Assembly: GCF_014284255.1 (NCBI RefSeq)
Contig: NZ_JACOFV010000003.1
Coordinates: 62,001-126,000 of the forward strand
Reading direction: 5' to 3'
DNA: 64,000 bases
From: Cognatundibacterium jejuense
GTDB taxonomy: Bacteria > Pseudomonadota > Gammaproteobacteria > Burkholderiales > Burkholderiaceae_D
Both the position numbers and the translations under genes were made by a program. Below the pieces are notes generated by a model. That model was not told where the DNA came from. It worked only from the letters and a program-made list of their open reading frames with translations, and made no database searches. This document shows, piece after piece, positions 45,068 through 53,971 of this stretch. Position 1 is the first letter of the stretch. The number at the start of each line of letters is the position of its first letter.

Positions 45068-47989
45068 ATGCACTCTTCAACTGAAACATCAACGACATCT
45101 CTTATTGAATCTGGCTCCTTATTGGCTGCTACAGGTTCGCCCACTGGTACACTCGCTGTGAACTACGCTGAATATCGCGTGATTCGCCGTAACGGTTCTG
45201 TGGTGGGATTTGAACCATCCAAAATTGCCATTGCAATGACCAAGGCCTTTTTGGCGGTGAATGGCGGTCAGGGCGCGGCATCGGCACGTGTTCGCGAATT
45301 GGTTGAGCAATTGACTGCGACAGTGGTCGCCGCCTTGGTGCGTCGTCAACCTACTGGTGGCACTTTTCATATTGAAGATATCCAGGATCAGGTTGAACTG
45401 GCATTGATGCGTTCCGGCGAACATGATGTGGCACGTGCATATGTGTTGTATCGTGCCAAACATCAGGAAGAGCGTCGCATACAACGTGAAGCGCAACAAG
45501 CTTCACAAGCACAACTGCCGAAAATTCACGTCTTGATAGATGGTCAACGCGTTGTTCTGGAAATCGAAAAGGTACGCGCTTTGATTACTGCTGCTTGTGT
45601 TGGTCTGGACAAGCTGGCAGATGCTGAAGCTATCCTGACTGAAACCCTGAAAAATCTGTACGACGGTGTACCAGTAGAAGAATTGCACAAATCTGCAATT
45701 CTGGCAGCACGTGCGCTGATGGAAAAAGAGCCAGCATACAGTCTGGTGACGGCGCGTTTGTTATTGCACACGATCCGTAAAGAAGTCTTTGCAAAAGAAG
45801 TAGCGCAGCAAGATGCTGCCGCGGAATATGTCACTTACTTCCCACAGTTCATACAAAAAGGGATTGCCGCAGAATTGCTGGACGCCAAATTAGCTGAGTT
45901 CGACCTGGAACGTCTGGCGAAGGCACTGGTTTCTGATCGTGATTTGCAATTCAGTTACATTGGCTTGCAAACCTTATATGATCGTTATTTCCTGCACGTC
46001 CGCGGTACCCGCATCGAAATGCCACAGGCTTTCTATATGCGTGTAGCGATGGGCCTGGCTTTAGAAGAAAAAGATCGCAATGCCCGCGCGATTGAATTTT
46101 ACAACCTGTTGTCCAGCTTTGATTTTATGAGCTCGACACCGACCTTGTTCAATTCAGGTACACAGCGTTCGCAACTGTCTTCTTGCTACCTGACTACGGT
46201 TGCTGATGATCTGGCAGGTATTTACGATGCGCTTAAAGAAAATGCGTTGTTGGCTAAATACGCTGGCGGTCTGGGTAATGACTGGACACCGGTACGTTCA
46301 CTCGGCGCACATATTAAAGGAACTAACGGCAAGTCTCAGGGTGTGGTGCCTTTCCTGAAAGTTGTAAATGACACCGCAGTTGCGGTTAATCAGGGTGGTA
46401 AGCGCAAAGGTGCGGTCTGCGCCTACCTCGAAACATGGCACATGGATATCGAAGAGTTCCTCGATCTGCGTAAAAACACTGGCGATGACCGTCGCCGTAC
46501 GCATGACATGAACACCGCCAACTGGATTCCTGATCTGTTCATGAAGCGTGTCATGGAAAAAGGCGACTGGACTTTGTTCTCGCCATCTGACGTGCCTGAT
46601 CTGCATGATAAATTTGGCAAAGCGTTTGAACAAGCTTATCTTGCTTACGAAGCTAAAGCGGCTTCTGGTGAATTAGAACTATCTAAAAAAATCCCTGCGC
46701 TCGATCTGTGGCGCAAGATGCTGTCGATGTTGTTCGAAACTGGCCATCCATGGATTACTTTCAAAGATCCTTGCAATATCCGTTCACCACAACAACACGT
46801 GGGCGTCGTTCATTCATCGAATTTGTGTACAGAAATCACTCTGAACACCAATGAATCTGAGATCGCTGTATGTAATCTGGGCTCAGTCAATATGCCGGCG
46901 CACATGAAAGACGGTAAGCTCGATCACGCTAAGTTGCAAAAAACTATCCGTACTGCGATGCGTATGCTTGATAACGTCATCGACATTAACTACTATGCAG
47001 TACAGAAAGCGCGTGAGTCTAACTTGCGCCACCGTCCGGTCGGCATGGGGATCATGGGTTTCCAGGATTGCTTGCACATGATGCGCGTTCCTTATGCGTC
47101 GATGGAAGCAGTGCAGTTTGCTGATACTTCGATGGAAGCAGTGTGCTACTACGCTTACTTGGCGTCGACGGAATTGGCCGAAGAGCGCGGCACTTACAGC
47201 TCATACAAAGGTTCTTTGTGGGACAGAGGTATCCTGCCGCAAGACTCTTTGAAAATGCTGGCTGAAGAACGTGGCGGATATCTGGAAGCGGATTTCTCTG
47301 AAACGATGGATTGGACCGTGGTTCGTGAACGTATCAAACAACACGGTATGCGTAACTCGAATTGCGTCGCAATTGCACCGACAGCAACGATTTCTAACAT
47401 CATTGGCGTGTCGGCTTGTATCGAACCGACCTACCAAAACCTGTATGTGAAATCGAACCTGTCCGGCGAATTTACAGAAATTAACGAACATCTGGTTCGC
47501 GATCTGAAATTGCGCGGTTTGTGGGATGAAGTCATGATCGCCGACCTGAAATATTTTGACGGTAGCCTGGCGCGTATTGATCGTATCCCTGAAGATCTGC
47601 GTGAGTTGTATGCGACTGCGTTTGAAATCAGTCCATCCTGGTTAGTTGAGGCTGCATCCCGTCGTCAGAAATGGATTGATCAGGCACAGTCACTGAATAT
47701 TTATATGGCAGGTGCTTCTGGTAAAAAGCTGGATGAAACCTACAAACTCGCATGGTTACGCGGTTTGAAAACAACTTATTACCTGCGTACCATTGGTGCA
47801 ACACATACAGAAAAGTCGACATCAAAAACGGGTGCGTTGAATGCGGTAGCGGTTGATGGTGGTAGTGCGGGTTTTAATGCTACACCTGCGGTCCCTGCGG
47901 CAGCACCAGTTGCACCAGAAGCGGAAGGCGCAGCTTGCTATCTGCGCCCTGGCGATCCAGGTTTTGAAGAATGCGAAGCTTGCCAGTAA
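45068..47989 (+). CDS. nrdA: class Ia ribonucleotide reductase alpha subunit NrdA, two ATP-cones
   Basis: NrdA reduces ribonucleoside diphosphates to deoxy forms using the radical made by NrdB. The 973-residue chain starts with two ATP-cone domains. The first (about 36-138) is extra; the second (about 152-240) matches the single cone of E. coli NrdA. Pseudomonas aeruginosa NrdA has the same layout, with the outer cone responsible for dATP inhibition. Active-site elements follow: SSCYLTTV (cysteine), NLCTEITLN (Asn, thiyl Cys, Glu) and AVCNLGSVN. The redox-shuttle pair is in the C-terminal ECEACQ. GGAGG precedes the ATG. Confidence 0.97.
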   Translation: MHSSTETSTTSLIESGSLLAATGSPTGTLAVNYAEYRVIRRNGSVVGFEPSKIAIAMTKAFLAVNGGQGAASARVRELVEQLTATVVAALVRRQPTGGTFHIEDIQDQVELALMRSGEHDVARAYVLYRAKHQEERRIQREAQQASQAQLPKIHVLIDGQRVVLEIEKVRALITAACVGLDKLADAEAILTETLKNLYDGVPVEELHKSAILAARALMEKEPAYSLVTARLLLHTIRKEVFAKEVAQQDAAAEYVTYFPQFIQKGIAAELLDAKLAEFDLERLAKALVSDRDLQFSYIGLQTLYDRYFLHVRGTRIEMPQAFYMRVAMGLALEEKDRNARAIEFYNLLSSFDFMSSTPTLFNSGTQRSQLSSCYLTTVADDLAGIYDALKENALLAKYAGGLGNDWTPVRSLGAHIKGTNGKSQGVVPFLKVVNDTAVAVNQGGKRKGAVCAYLETWHMDIEEFLDLRKNTGDDRRRTHDMNTANWIPDLFMKRVMEKGDWTLFSPSDVPDLHDKFGKAFEQAYLAYEAKAASGELELSKKIPALDLWRKMLSMLFETGHPWITFKDPCNIRSPQQHVGVVHSSNLCTEITLNTNESEIAVCNLGSVNMPAHMKDGKLDHAKLQKTIRTAMRMLDNVIDINYYAVQKARESNLRHRPVGMGIMGFQDCLHMMRVPYASMEAVQFADTSMEAVCYYAYLASTELAEERGTYSSYKGSLWDRGILPQDSLKMLAEERGGYLEADFSETMDWTVVRERIKQHGMRNSNCVAIAPTATISNIIGVSACIEPTYQNLYVKSNLSGEFTEINEHLVRDLKLRGLWDEVMIADLKYFDGSLARIDRIPEDLRELYATAFEISPSWLVEAASRRQKWIDQAQSLNIYMAGASGKKLDETYKLAWLRGLKTTYYLRTIGATHTEKSTSKTGALNAVAVDGGSAGFNATPAVPAAAPVAPEAEGAACYLRPGDPGFEECEACQ

Positions 47990-48112
47990 TCATTAAATTG
48001 TGAGCGAATGGCAACATGTTGATTTGCATGTTTGCCTTTCGCTCTTTCTGGTTCTCGTTGGCATGGAATGAAAAGTAGCCATGCCTGATCCAATTTTGTA
48101 AGGAATAAAGAA

Positions 48113-49255
48113 ATGTTATCTTGGGATGATGAAGTAACTCCCGCAGCGCCAGTATTGAAACCTGCGCAACAATCTGATGTTTTGATGAGCCCTGCGGTTG
48201 CTGTAAAGGCAGAGGCGGTAAGTGTGGACGATATGGCGCGTCGTGTGAATGCTGCTGACAAACGCATCATTAATGGTCAGACAGACGTCAACCAACTGGT
48301 TCCGTTTAAATATAAATGGGCATGGGATAAATATCTGGCAGGTTGCGCAAATCACTGGATGCCGCAAGAAATCAATATGCAACGTGATATTGAACTGTGG
48401 AAAAATCCGAATGGTTTGACTGAAGATGAACGCCGTCTGGTTAAGCGTAATCTGGGATTCTTTGTGACTGCAGACTCACTGGCTGCGAATAACATTGTGT
48501 TGGGAACCTATCGCCATATCACTGCACCTGAGTGCCGTCAGTATTTATTGCGTCAGGCTTTTGAGGAAGCGATTCATACCCATGCTTACCAGTATATCGT
48601 TGAGTCACTGGGCTTGGATGAAGGAGAAATCTTCAATGCCTACAATGAAGTTGAATCGATTCGCGATAAAGATCAGTTCCTGATTCCATTCATTGACGTG
48701 TTGACCAATCCTGAATTCAAGACTGGTACGACTGAAGCGGATCAGACTTTATTACGTTCTCTGATCGTGTTTGCATGCTTGATGGAAGGTCTGTTTTTCT
48801 ACGTTGGCTTTACGCAGATTCTGGCTTTGGGTCGTCAAAATAAAATGATGGGCGCTGCCGAACAATACCAATACATCTTGCGTGACGAATCGATGCACTG
48901 CAATTTCGGGATCGATTTGATCAATACGATAAAGATGGAAAATCCACATTTGTGGACTGCAGAGTTTCGCGATGAAATTAAATCGTTGTTTTTGCGTGCG
49001 GTGGAGTTGGAATATCGCTACGCAGAGGATACAATGCCGCGTGGAGTGCTAGGTTTAAATGCGCCTATGTTTAAAGGATATTTACGATTTATCGCAAATC
49101 GCCGCGCACAGCAAATCGGTCTAGATGCTTTGTTCCCTCAAGAAGAGAATCCATTCCCTTGGATGAGCGAAATGATAGATCTGAAAAAAGAACGCAACTT
49201 TTTTGAAACGCGCGTGATTGAGTATCAAACCGGTGGAGCTTTGAATTGGGAATAA
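48113..49255 (+). CDS. nrdB: class Ia ribonucleotide reductase beta subunit NrdB
   Basis: NrdB holds the diiron centre and the tyrosyl radical that starts catalysis in NrdA. The expected ligands are visible: D121 (FVTADS), E152 and H155 (EEAIHTHAY), E225 (CLMEGLFF), E259 and H262 (RDESMHCNF). The radical tyrosine is Y159, four residues after H155 as in E. coli. The 380-residue protein follows nrdA by 123 nt, with AGGA before its ATG. Confidence 0.97.
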   Translation: MLSWDDEVTPAAPVLKPAQQSDVLMSPAVAVKAEAVSVDDMARRVNAADKRIINGQTDVNQLVPFKYKWAWDKYLAGCANHWMPQEINMQRDIELWKNPNGLTEDERRLVKRNLGFFVTADSLAANNIVLGTYRHITAPECRQYLLRQAFEEAIHTHAYQYIVESLGLDEGEIFNAYNEVESIRDKDQFLIPFIDVLTNPEFKTGTTEADQTLLRSLIVFACLMEGLFFYVGFTQILALGRQNKMMGAAEQYQYILRDESMHCNFGIDLINTIKMENPHLWTAEFRDEIKSLFLRAVELEYRYAEDTMPRGVLGLNAPMFKGYLRFIANRRAQQIGLDALFPQEENPFPWMSEMIDLKKERNFFETRVIEYQTGGALNWE

Positions 49256-49686
49256 ACAGCTGAAGTCAGCGCCCCGATTCCTGAAATGGAATGCTCACGG
49301 TTTGCACGAGATGTAAAACTCGAGAGGCCTCACCAAACTGAATGGACAGTCTAAGACTACATAGCTTTGAACTGTTAGTGCCGCAATTCCTGGCAAGGCT
49401 GGGACTTGCGGCTTTTGGTCGTGCTCTGCGTGTTCTACAAAAAGATACCGACGCCGGCATGTAATGCGGGCGTTTTTTTTGGTTTACCACTTCCTCTCAT
49501 TACATGAAGAGTAAATCATATGGCTGAAGTGCTGCATTTACAGAGGCAATGCAGCAGTTCAGCTGGTGCCGTATTCATTAGCGCAAACAGCTATCTTGTT
49601 TGCGCCTTTGAATAATCCGCTTGAAAGGATAGAGCGGATTTTAATTTTTACCTGATTTTTTCCATCTCGATCGAAGGAGAAACAAA
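49256..49686. other. nrdB to H1-like gene spacer with four hairpins
   Basis: No gene is visible in these 431 nt. Four inverted repeats follow one another: 49451-49473 (then a run of eight T residues), 49531-49555, 49581-49605 and 49614-49640. The first is probably the nrdAB terminator; the rest may be part of a structured leader or a small RNA. Confidence 0.65.
49451..49480 (+). terminator. probable terminator after nrdB
   Basis: ACGCCGGCA and TGCGGGCGT pair with one mismatch around a short loop and are followed by eight T residues (49473-49480). Confidence 0.75.
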
Positions 49687-50679
49687 ATGGCAACAGCACC
49701 ACAACCGTCTGCGGACGAAGCAGTAGCGAAGAAGCCTGCTAAAAAGGCAGCAGTAAAGAAAGCTGCTAAACCAGCAGCTAAGGCAACTAAGGCAGCAGCG
49801 AAGCCAGCAGCAAAAGCAACCAAAGCAGCAGCTAAACCAGCAACTAAGGCCACGAAGGCAGCAGCTAAGCCAGCAGCAAAAGCAACGAAGGCAGCGGCTA
49901 AGCCAGCAGCAAAAGCAACGAAGGCAGCGGCTAAGCCAGCAGCAAAAGCAACGAAGGCAGCGGCTAAGCCAGCAGCAAAAGCAACGAAGGCAGCAGCTAA
50001 GCCAGTAGCTAAGGCAACGAAGGCAGCAGCTAAGCCAGCAGCAAAAGCGACGAAGGCAGCAGCTAAGCCAGCAGCGAAAGCAACAAAAGCCGCAGCAAAA
50101 CCAGCAGCTAAAAAAGTCGCAGCAAAACCAGCAGCGAAAAAAGCAGCAGTGAAGCCAGCAGCAAAGGCAACAAAGGTAGCAGCTAAGCCAGCAGCAAAAG
50201 CAACGAAGGCAGCAGCTAAGCCAGCAGCAAAAAAAGCAGCGGTAAAAGTAGTTGCAAAGCCAGTAGCTAAAAAAGCAGCAGCGAAGCCAGCAGCTAAGGC
50301 AGCAACAAAAGCTGTAGCAAAGCCAGTAGCAAAGCCAGTAGCGAAAAAAGCAGCAGCTAAACCAGCAGCGAAACCAGCTGCTAAAAAAGCAGCAGCGAAG
50401 CCAGCAGCTAAGGCAGCAACAAAAGCTGTAGCGAAGCCAGCAGCTAAAAAAGCAGCGGCAAAGCCAGCAGCGAAAGCAGCAGCAAAGCCAGCAGCAAAGC
50501 CAGCAGCAAAGCCAGCAGCAAAGCCAGCAGCGAAAGCAGCAGCAAAGCCAGCGGCTAAAAAAGTAGCAGCTAAACCAGCAGCGAAAAAGGTAGCGGCAAA
50601 AGCAGCAACACCTGATGCAAAAACAGTTGTTAGTGCAAATGCAGCATGGCCTTTCCCAACTGGTAATCGTCCAGCGTAA
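49687..50679 (+). CDS. histone H1-like lysine/alanine-rich DNA-binding protein
   Basis: The 330-residue product is almost entirely Lys, Ala and Pro. From about residue 30 to 150 it repeats an 11-residue unit (AAKPAAKATKA), changing to AKPAAKKA-type units in the second half, with a short ordinary C-terminus (WPFPTGNRPA). Such proteins (AlgP/Hc1-like) bind DNA through their positive charge and help organise the nucleoid. AAGGAG precedes the ATG. The coding DNA is itself a near-exact 33-bp tandem repeat, so copy number probably varies between strains. The long opposite-strand frame is a by-product of this repeat. Confidence 0.93.
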   Translation: MATAPQPSADEAVAKKPAKKAAVKKAAKPAAKATKAAAKPAAKATKAAAKPATKATKAAAKPAAKATKAAAKPAAKATKAAAKPAAKATKAAAKPAAKATKAAAKPVAKATKAAAKPAAKATKAAAKPAAKATKAAAKPAAKKVAAKPAAKKAAVKPAAKATKVAAKPAAKATKAAAKPAAKKAAVKVVAKPVAKKAAAKPAAKAATKAVAKPVAKPVAKKAAAKPAAKPAAKKAAAKPAAKAATKAVAKPAAKKAAAKPAAKAAAKPAAKPAAKPAAKPAAKAAAKPAAKKVAAKPAAKKVAAKAATPDAKTVVSANAAWPFPTGNRPA

Positions 50680-50720
50680 TTCTTTATATGCTTGGACGCC
50701 TGATTGAATTCAGGCACAAT

Positions 50721-50758
50721 ACCCACTGCGTGATTCGTCACCCGGTGGGTTTTTTTTA
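50721..50758 (+). terminator. terminator after the H1-like gene
   Basis: Outer arms ACCCAC / GTGGGT enclose an inner GTGA-TTCG-TCAC stem with a stable TTCG loop, followed by eight T residues. The end of the T-run touches the AAGGA ribosome-binding site of the next gene. Confidence 0.85.
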
Positions 50759-50768
50759 AGGACAACTT

Positions 50769-51329
50769 GTGCTGCACGATATTTTAACTTTTGTCATTGA
50801 TACGGTGACTGGACTACTGGCTGGTTTTTTGCTGCTCCGCTTTTGGATGCAAGTCCAACGAGTGCGACCACCGATGGGTTTGGCGCAAGCCATTTTTCAA
50901 TTGACGGACTGGATTGTGCACCCAATACGCAGGGTGGTACCGGGATTTAGGGGGTATGATTGGGCAAGCCTGATTGCGGTTTTTTTGGCTGCTTTCTTAT
51001 CGATGGCAATTGACTATTGGTTAATGGCTCGTTTTCCAATTGTAGCGATTGCGGTCTTAGCATTGTTCCGTGTGTTGCAATGGATCATTTATGGGCTTAT
51101 GGCCTTATTGGTGCTTGAGGCGATCTTTAGCTGGGTCAATCCACATGCGCCTTTCGCGCCTTTTGTACGTGCTTTGAATGAGCCAGTACTATTTCCATTG
51201 CGGAAAGTGTTGCCACCACTGGGAGGTTTGGATTTTTCCCCCATGGCGGCGCTGATTCTTTTGCAAGTCCTTAACCGTGTGCTGGTGGCATTGCAAAACG
51301 AGTTATTACCGAACTTAATGTTCTTTTAA
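50769..51329 (+). CDS. YggT family inner-membrane protein
   Basis: The 186-residue protein has two repeated YggT units, each with hydrophobic helices and a conserved turn (IVHPIRRVVPGFRGYD and LFPLRKVLPPLGGLD). E. coli YggT (188 residues) has the same architecture; the family is linked to osmotic tolerance and to cell-division-related proteins elsewhere, without a defined mechanism. Translation starts at GTG 50769 with AAGGA at 50758-50762. Confidence 0.88.
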   Translation: MLHDILTFVIDTVTGLLAGFLLLRFWMQVQRVRPPMGLAQAIFQLTDWIVHPIRRVVPGFRGYDWASLIAVFLAAFLSMAIDYWLMARFPIVAIAVLALFRVLQWIIYGLMALLVLEAIFSWVNPHAPFAPFVRALNEPVLFPLRKVLPPLGGLDFSPMAALILLQVLNRVLVALQNELLPNLMFF

Positions 51330-51331
51330 AT

Positions 51332-51385
51332 AAGAGGCCTCCTGGTAATGTAAATGTAAAGCGCTTTCATTAAACGGAGGCTCTT
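51332..51385. promoter_or_regulatory. LacI-type operator palindrome inside a larger hairpin
   Basis: AAAGCGCTTT (51358-51367) is a perfect palindrome with the central CG of LacI-family operators; in context it reads TGTAAAGCGCTTTCA, close to the cre-type consensus TGNAANCGNTNNCA. It sits in the loop of a larger inverted repeat (AAGAGGCCTCC at 51332-51342, GGAGGCTCTT at 51376-51385, one bulged base). The element is between two convergent gene ends, not at a promoter. Confidence 0.55.
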
Positions 51386-51390
51386 TGAGT

Positions 51391-52398
51391 TTATGTCTCA
51401 GCCGGTGGTGAAGTCGATTGGCGTGTAATTAATTGGGAACTCAGCATCTCACGCCGCATTGGTGACTCAGGATTGGCAATTCTGTCGACCAGAATCTGTG
51501 CAGTTAGCTGACCGATAGCGTGTTTTGGTTGAGAGATGGTGGTCAATGGCGGTGTGCTGAAAGACGCAAGCGCAATATCGTCGTAACCAACTACTGATAG
51601 TTGTTGCGGTATTTTGACGTTGGCTTGATTCGCTGCACAAATACCGCCAATCGCCATCAAATCATTACTCGCAAAAATTGCTGTAGGACGATCATCTCGC
51701 GATAACAATTCCTGAAAAGCATTGAACCCACCCTGGCTGGTAAAATCACTATGAATCAAATAGGCTGGATTGAAGTTGATACCGGCTTCTTGTAAAGCAC
51801 GCAAATAACCAGTTACCCGACCACCACTCGGAAGCAGGGTTTTGGGGCCGGCGACACAGGCGATTTTTTTGTGGCCCAGATCGATCAGGTACCGTGTTGC
51901 GTCATAACCACCTTGTACATGATCAGCTTCAATCAGGTCTGCTACTACGCCAGTGACTTCGCGATCGACCAGTACCTTAGGAATACCTTCGTTGGCCAGC
52001 AATTGGGTTAAGTCTTCATCCGTGCCTGACGAGACTAAAATCAGGCCGTCAATCCGTTTTTCCATTAGCACGCGAATATACGCAGCTTGTTTTTTCGGGT
52101 CATCGTAAGAATTACATAAGATGATGTTATAACCAAGCTTGAACGACGCGTCCTCTATCCCCTGAATTACCTCGGCAAAATATGGATTGGAGTTGTTCGG
52201 GATCATCATTCCTATGGTGTGGGTACGATCATTCTTCAGACTGCGCGCCACTGCACTTGGTATGTAACGTAATTCCTGGATGACGGACAGCACCCGTTCA
52301 CGTGCATCTTCGCTGACCACGCGAGTGTTGTTGATAACATGGGAAACGGTAGTGGTTGATACGCCTGCTTTTTCTGCGACCTGTTTCATTGTTGCCAT
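51391..52398 (-). CDS. LacI family transcriptional regulator
   Basis: The 335-residue product has the LacI helix-turn-helix (residues 4-24, MKQVAEKAGVSTTTVSHVIN), the hinge helix (SAVARSLKN) and a periplasmic-binding-protein-like effector domain resembling RbsR/PurR (TIGMMIPNNSNPYFAEVIQG). No sugar operon is adjacent. It is divergent from the codA-like gene (195 nt between starts), its only visible candidate target. The effector is unknown. Confidence 0.92.
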   Translation of the reverse strand: MATMKQVAEKAGVSTTTVSHVINNTRVVSEDARERVLSVIQELRYIPSAVARSLKNDRTHTIGMMIPNNSNPYFAEVIQGIEDASFKLGYNIILCNSYDDPKKQAAYIRVLMEKRIDGLILVSSGTDEDLTQLLANEGIPKVLVDREVTGVVADLIEADHVQGGYDATRYLIDLGHKKIACVAGPKTLLPSGGRVTGYLRALQEAGINFNPAYLIHSDFTSQGGFNAFQELLSRDDRPTAIFASNDLMAIGGICAANQANVKIPQQLSVVGYDDIALASFSTPPLTTISQPKHAIGQLTAQILVDRIANPESPMRREMLSSQLITRQSTSPPAET

Positions 52399-52593
52399 AA
52401 AAATCCTGCCTTTCTGTGCCTAGATTATGCCGTAGGATCGCCGGAACGGTTAAAATTTTTGCAAACTAGTTTTAGAAGCAAATGCTATTCGAATCCAAGT
52501 TGAAGCGGCTTTGAGCACGTATTGCAGAAATGCAGCGTTGCAAGACTGGTCAGACTTGGCGTGGTATGAGGTTTTTTCTGTAAAAGGATATGT

Positions 52594-53865
52594 ATGAATG
52601 ATCTGTTGATTCGCAACGCCAATTTACCCGATGGCCAAACAGGCGTAGATATCTTAGTGCGACAAGGACTAATTGTTGAAGTTGGTAAGCATTTAGCTGT
52701 CAGTGGCTTACCTGAAATCGACGCGCAGGCCAATTTGCTGACAACGCCATTTGTTGATGCACATTTTCATATGGATGCGGTACTCAGTTATGGATTGCCG
52801 CGAGTAAATCAATCCGGAACCTTGCTCGAAGGTATTGCATTATGGGGCGAGCTCAAACCTTCGCTAACACAAGAAGCATTGATTACCAGAGCAATGCAAT
52901 ATTGTGATTGGGCCGTTGCTAAAGGTTTGCTGGCGATTCGCTCGCATGTCGATATTTGTGATGATCGCTTGCTGGCAGTTGAAGCATTATTGGAAGTAAA
53001 GCGTCGCGTCGCACCGTATCTGGATTTACAATTGGTGGCATTTCCACAAGATGGATTATTGCGCAGCAAAACTGCTTTGGACAATCTGAAGCGCGCAATA
53101 GTTATGGGCGTCGATGTGGTGGGCGGAATTCCCCATTTTGAACGCACCATGGCCGATGGCGCTGAATCGATACGAATTCTATGTGAGTTTGCGGCAGATC
53201 GCGGGCTCAGAGTAGATATGCATTGCGACGAATCTGATGATCCACTCTCACGTCATATTGAGACCCTCGCTTATCAGGCACAAAGACTGGGAATGCAGGG
53301 GAGGGTCGCTGGTTCGCATCTGACCTCGATGCATTCTATGGATAATTATTATGTCAGTAAACTATTACCGCTGATTAGTGAAGCTGGTGTTGCTGCCATT
53401 GCCAATCCACTTATTAATATCACCCTGCAAGGGCGGCACGATACCTATCCAAAGCGCCGTGGCATGACGCGAGTACCCGAAATGATTGCGGCAGGTATTG
53501 ATGTCGCGTTTGGCCATGATTGCGTGATGGATCCATGGTACAGCCTGGGGTCTGGCGATATGTTGGAAGTTGCTCACATGGGTTTGCATGTGGCGCAAAT
53601 GACCGGGCAGCAAGCAATGCGTCAATGTTTTGATGCAGTGACTATGGCACCAGCTAAGATTTTCGGGTTAGAACGGTACGGATTAGTACCCGGATGTTAT
53701 GCCGATTTTGTCATTCTTGATGCGAGCAATAGTATTGAGGCTTTGCGTATCAGACCAGTGCGGCGCTACGTTATCCGGCGCGGCACAATCATCAGTGAAA
53801 CCGCGAAACCAACGGCGAAGCTCAATTTGCCTGGACGGATTGCCGAAGTTGATTTCAGAAAATAA
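52594..53865 (+). CDS. CodA-like amidohydrolase (cytosine deaminase family)
   Basis: The 423-residue product aligns through its length with E. coli cytosine deaminase CodA (427 residues). Metal and catalytic residues are conserved: H57 and H59 (DAHFHMD), H210 and E213 (DMHCDES), H242 (GSHLTS) and D309 (FGHDC). Position 310 is cysteine where E. coli has D314, an active-site residue known to affect substrate choice. The enzyme could therefore deaminate cytosine, isoguanine or another ring. It stands alone, with no codB permease beside it, and is divergent from a LacI-type regulator. Confidence 0.88.
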   Translation: MNDLLIRNANLPDGQTGVDILVRQGLIVEVGKHLAVSGLPEIDAQANLLTTPFVDAHFHMDAVLSYGLPRVNQSGTLLEGIALWGELKPSLTQEALITRAMQYCDWAVAKGLLAIRSHVDICDDRLLAVEALLEVKRRVAPYLDLQLVAFPQDGLLRSKTALDNLKRAIVMGVDVVGGIPHFERTMADGAESIRILCEFAADRGLRVDMHCDESDDPLSRHIETLAYQAQRLGMQGRVAGSHLTSMHSMDNYYVSKLLPLISEAGVAAIANPLINITLQGRHDTYPKRRGMTRVPEMIAAGIDVAFGHDCVMDPWYSLGSGDMLEVAHMGLHVAQMTGQQAMRQCFDAVTMAPAKIFGLERYGLVPGCYADFVILDASNSIEALRIRPVRRYVIRRGTIISETAKPTAKLNLPGRIAEVDFRK

Positions 53866-53901
53866 GCACAAGTAAGATAATAAACGCTGCACTCAATAGG
53901 A

Positions 53902-53939
53902 AAGCGGCTTAGCAAAGCATTTGCCTTGGTAAGCCGCTT
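53902..53939. other. hairpin between convergent codA-like and hemL genes
   Basis: A perfect 10-bp stem (AAGCGGCTTA / TAAGCCGCTT) with an 18-nt loop lies between the two gene ends. There is no long T-run, so termination strength is uncertain. Confidence 0.6.
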
Positions 53940-53971
53940 ACATGCTCAGACTATTTTTTAATCTAGTTAAA

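Noticed and set aside
49641-50777. 378-codon open frame opposite the H1-like gene
   Set aside because: It is a mirror of the repeated Lys/Ala codons (reading as Ala/Phe/Gly repeats). The plus-strand frame has a good ribosome-binding site, a family match and a terminator.
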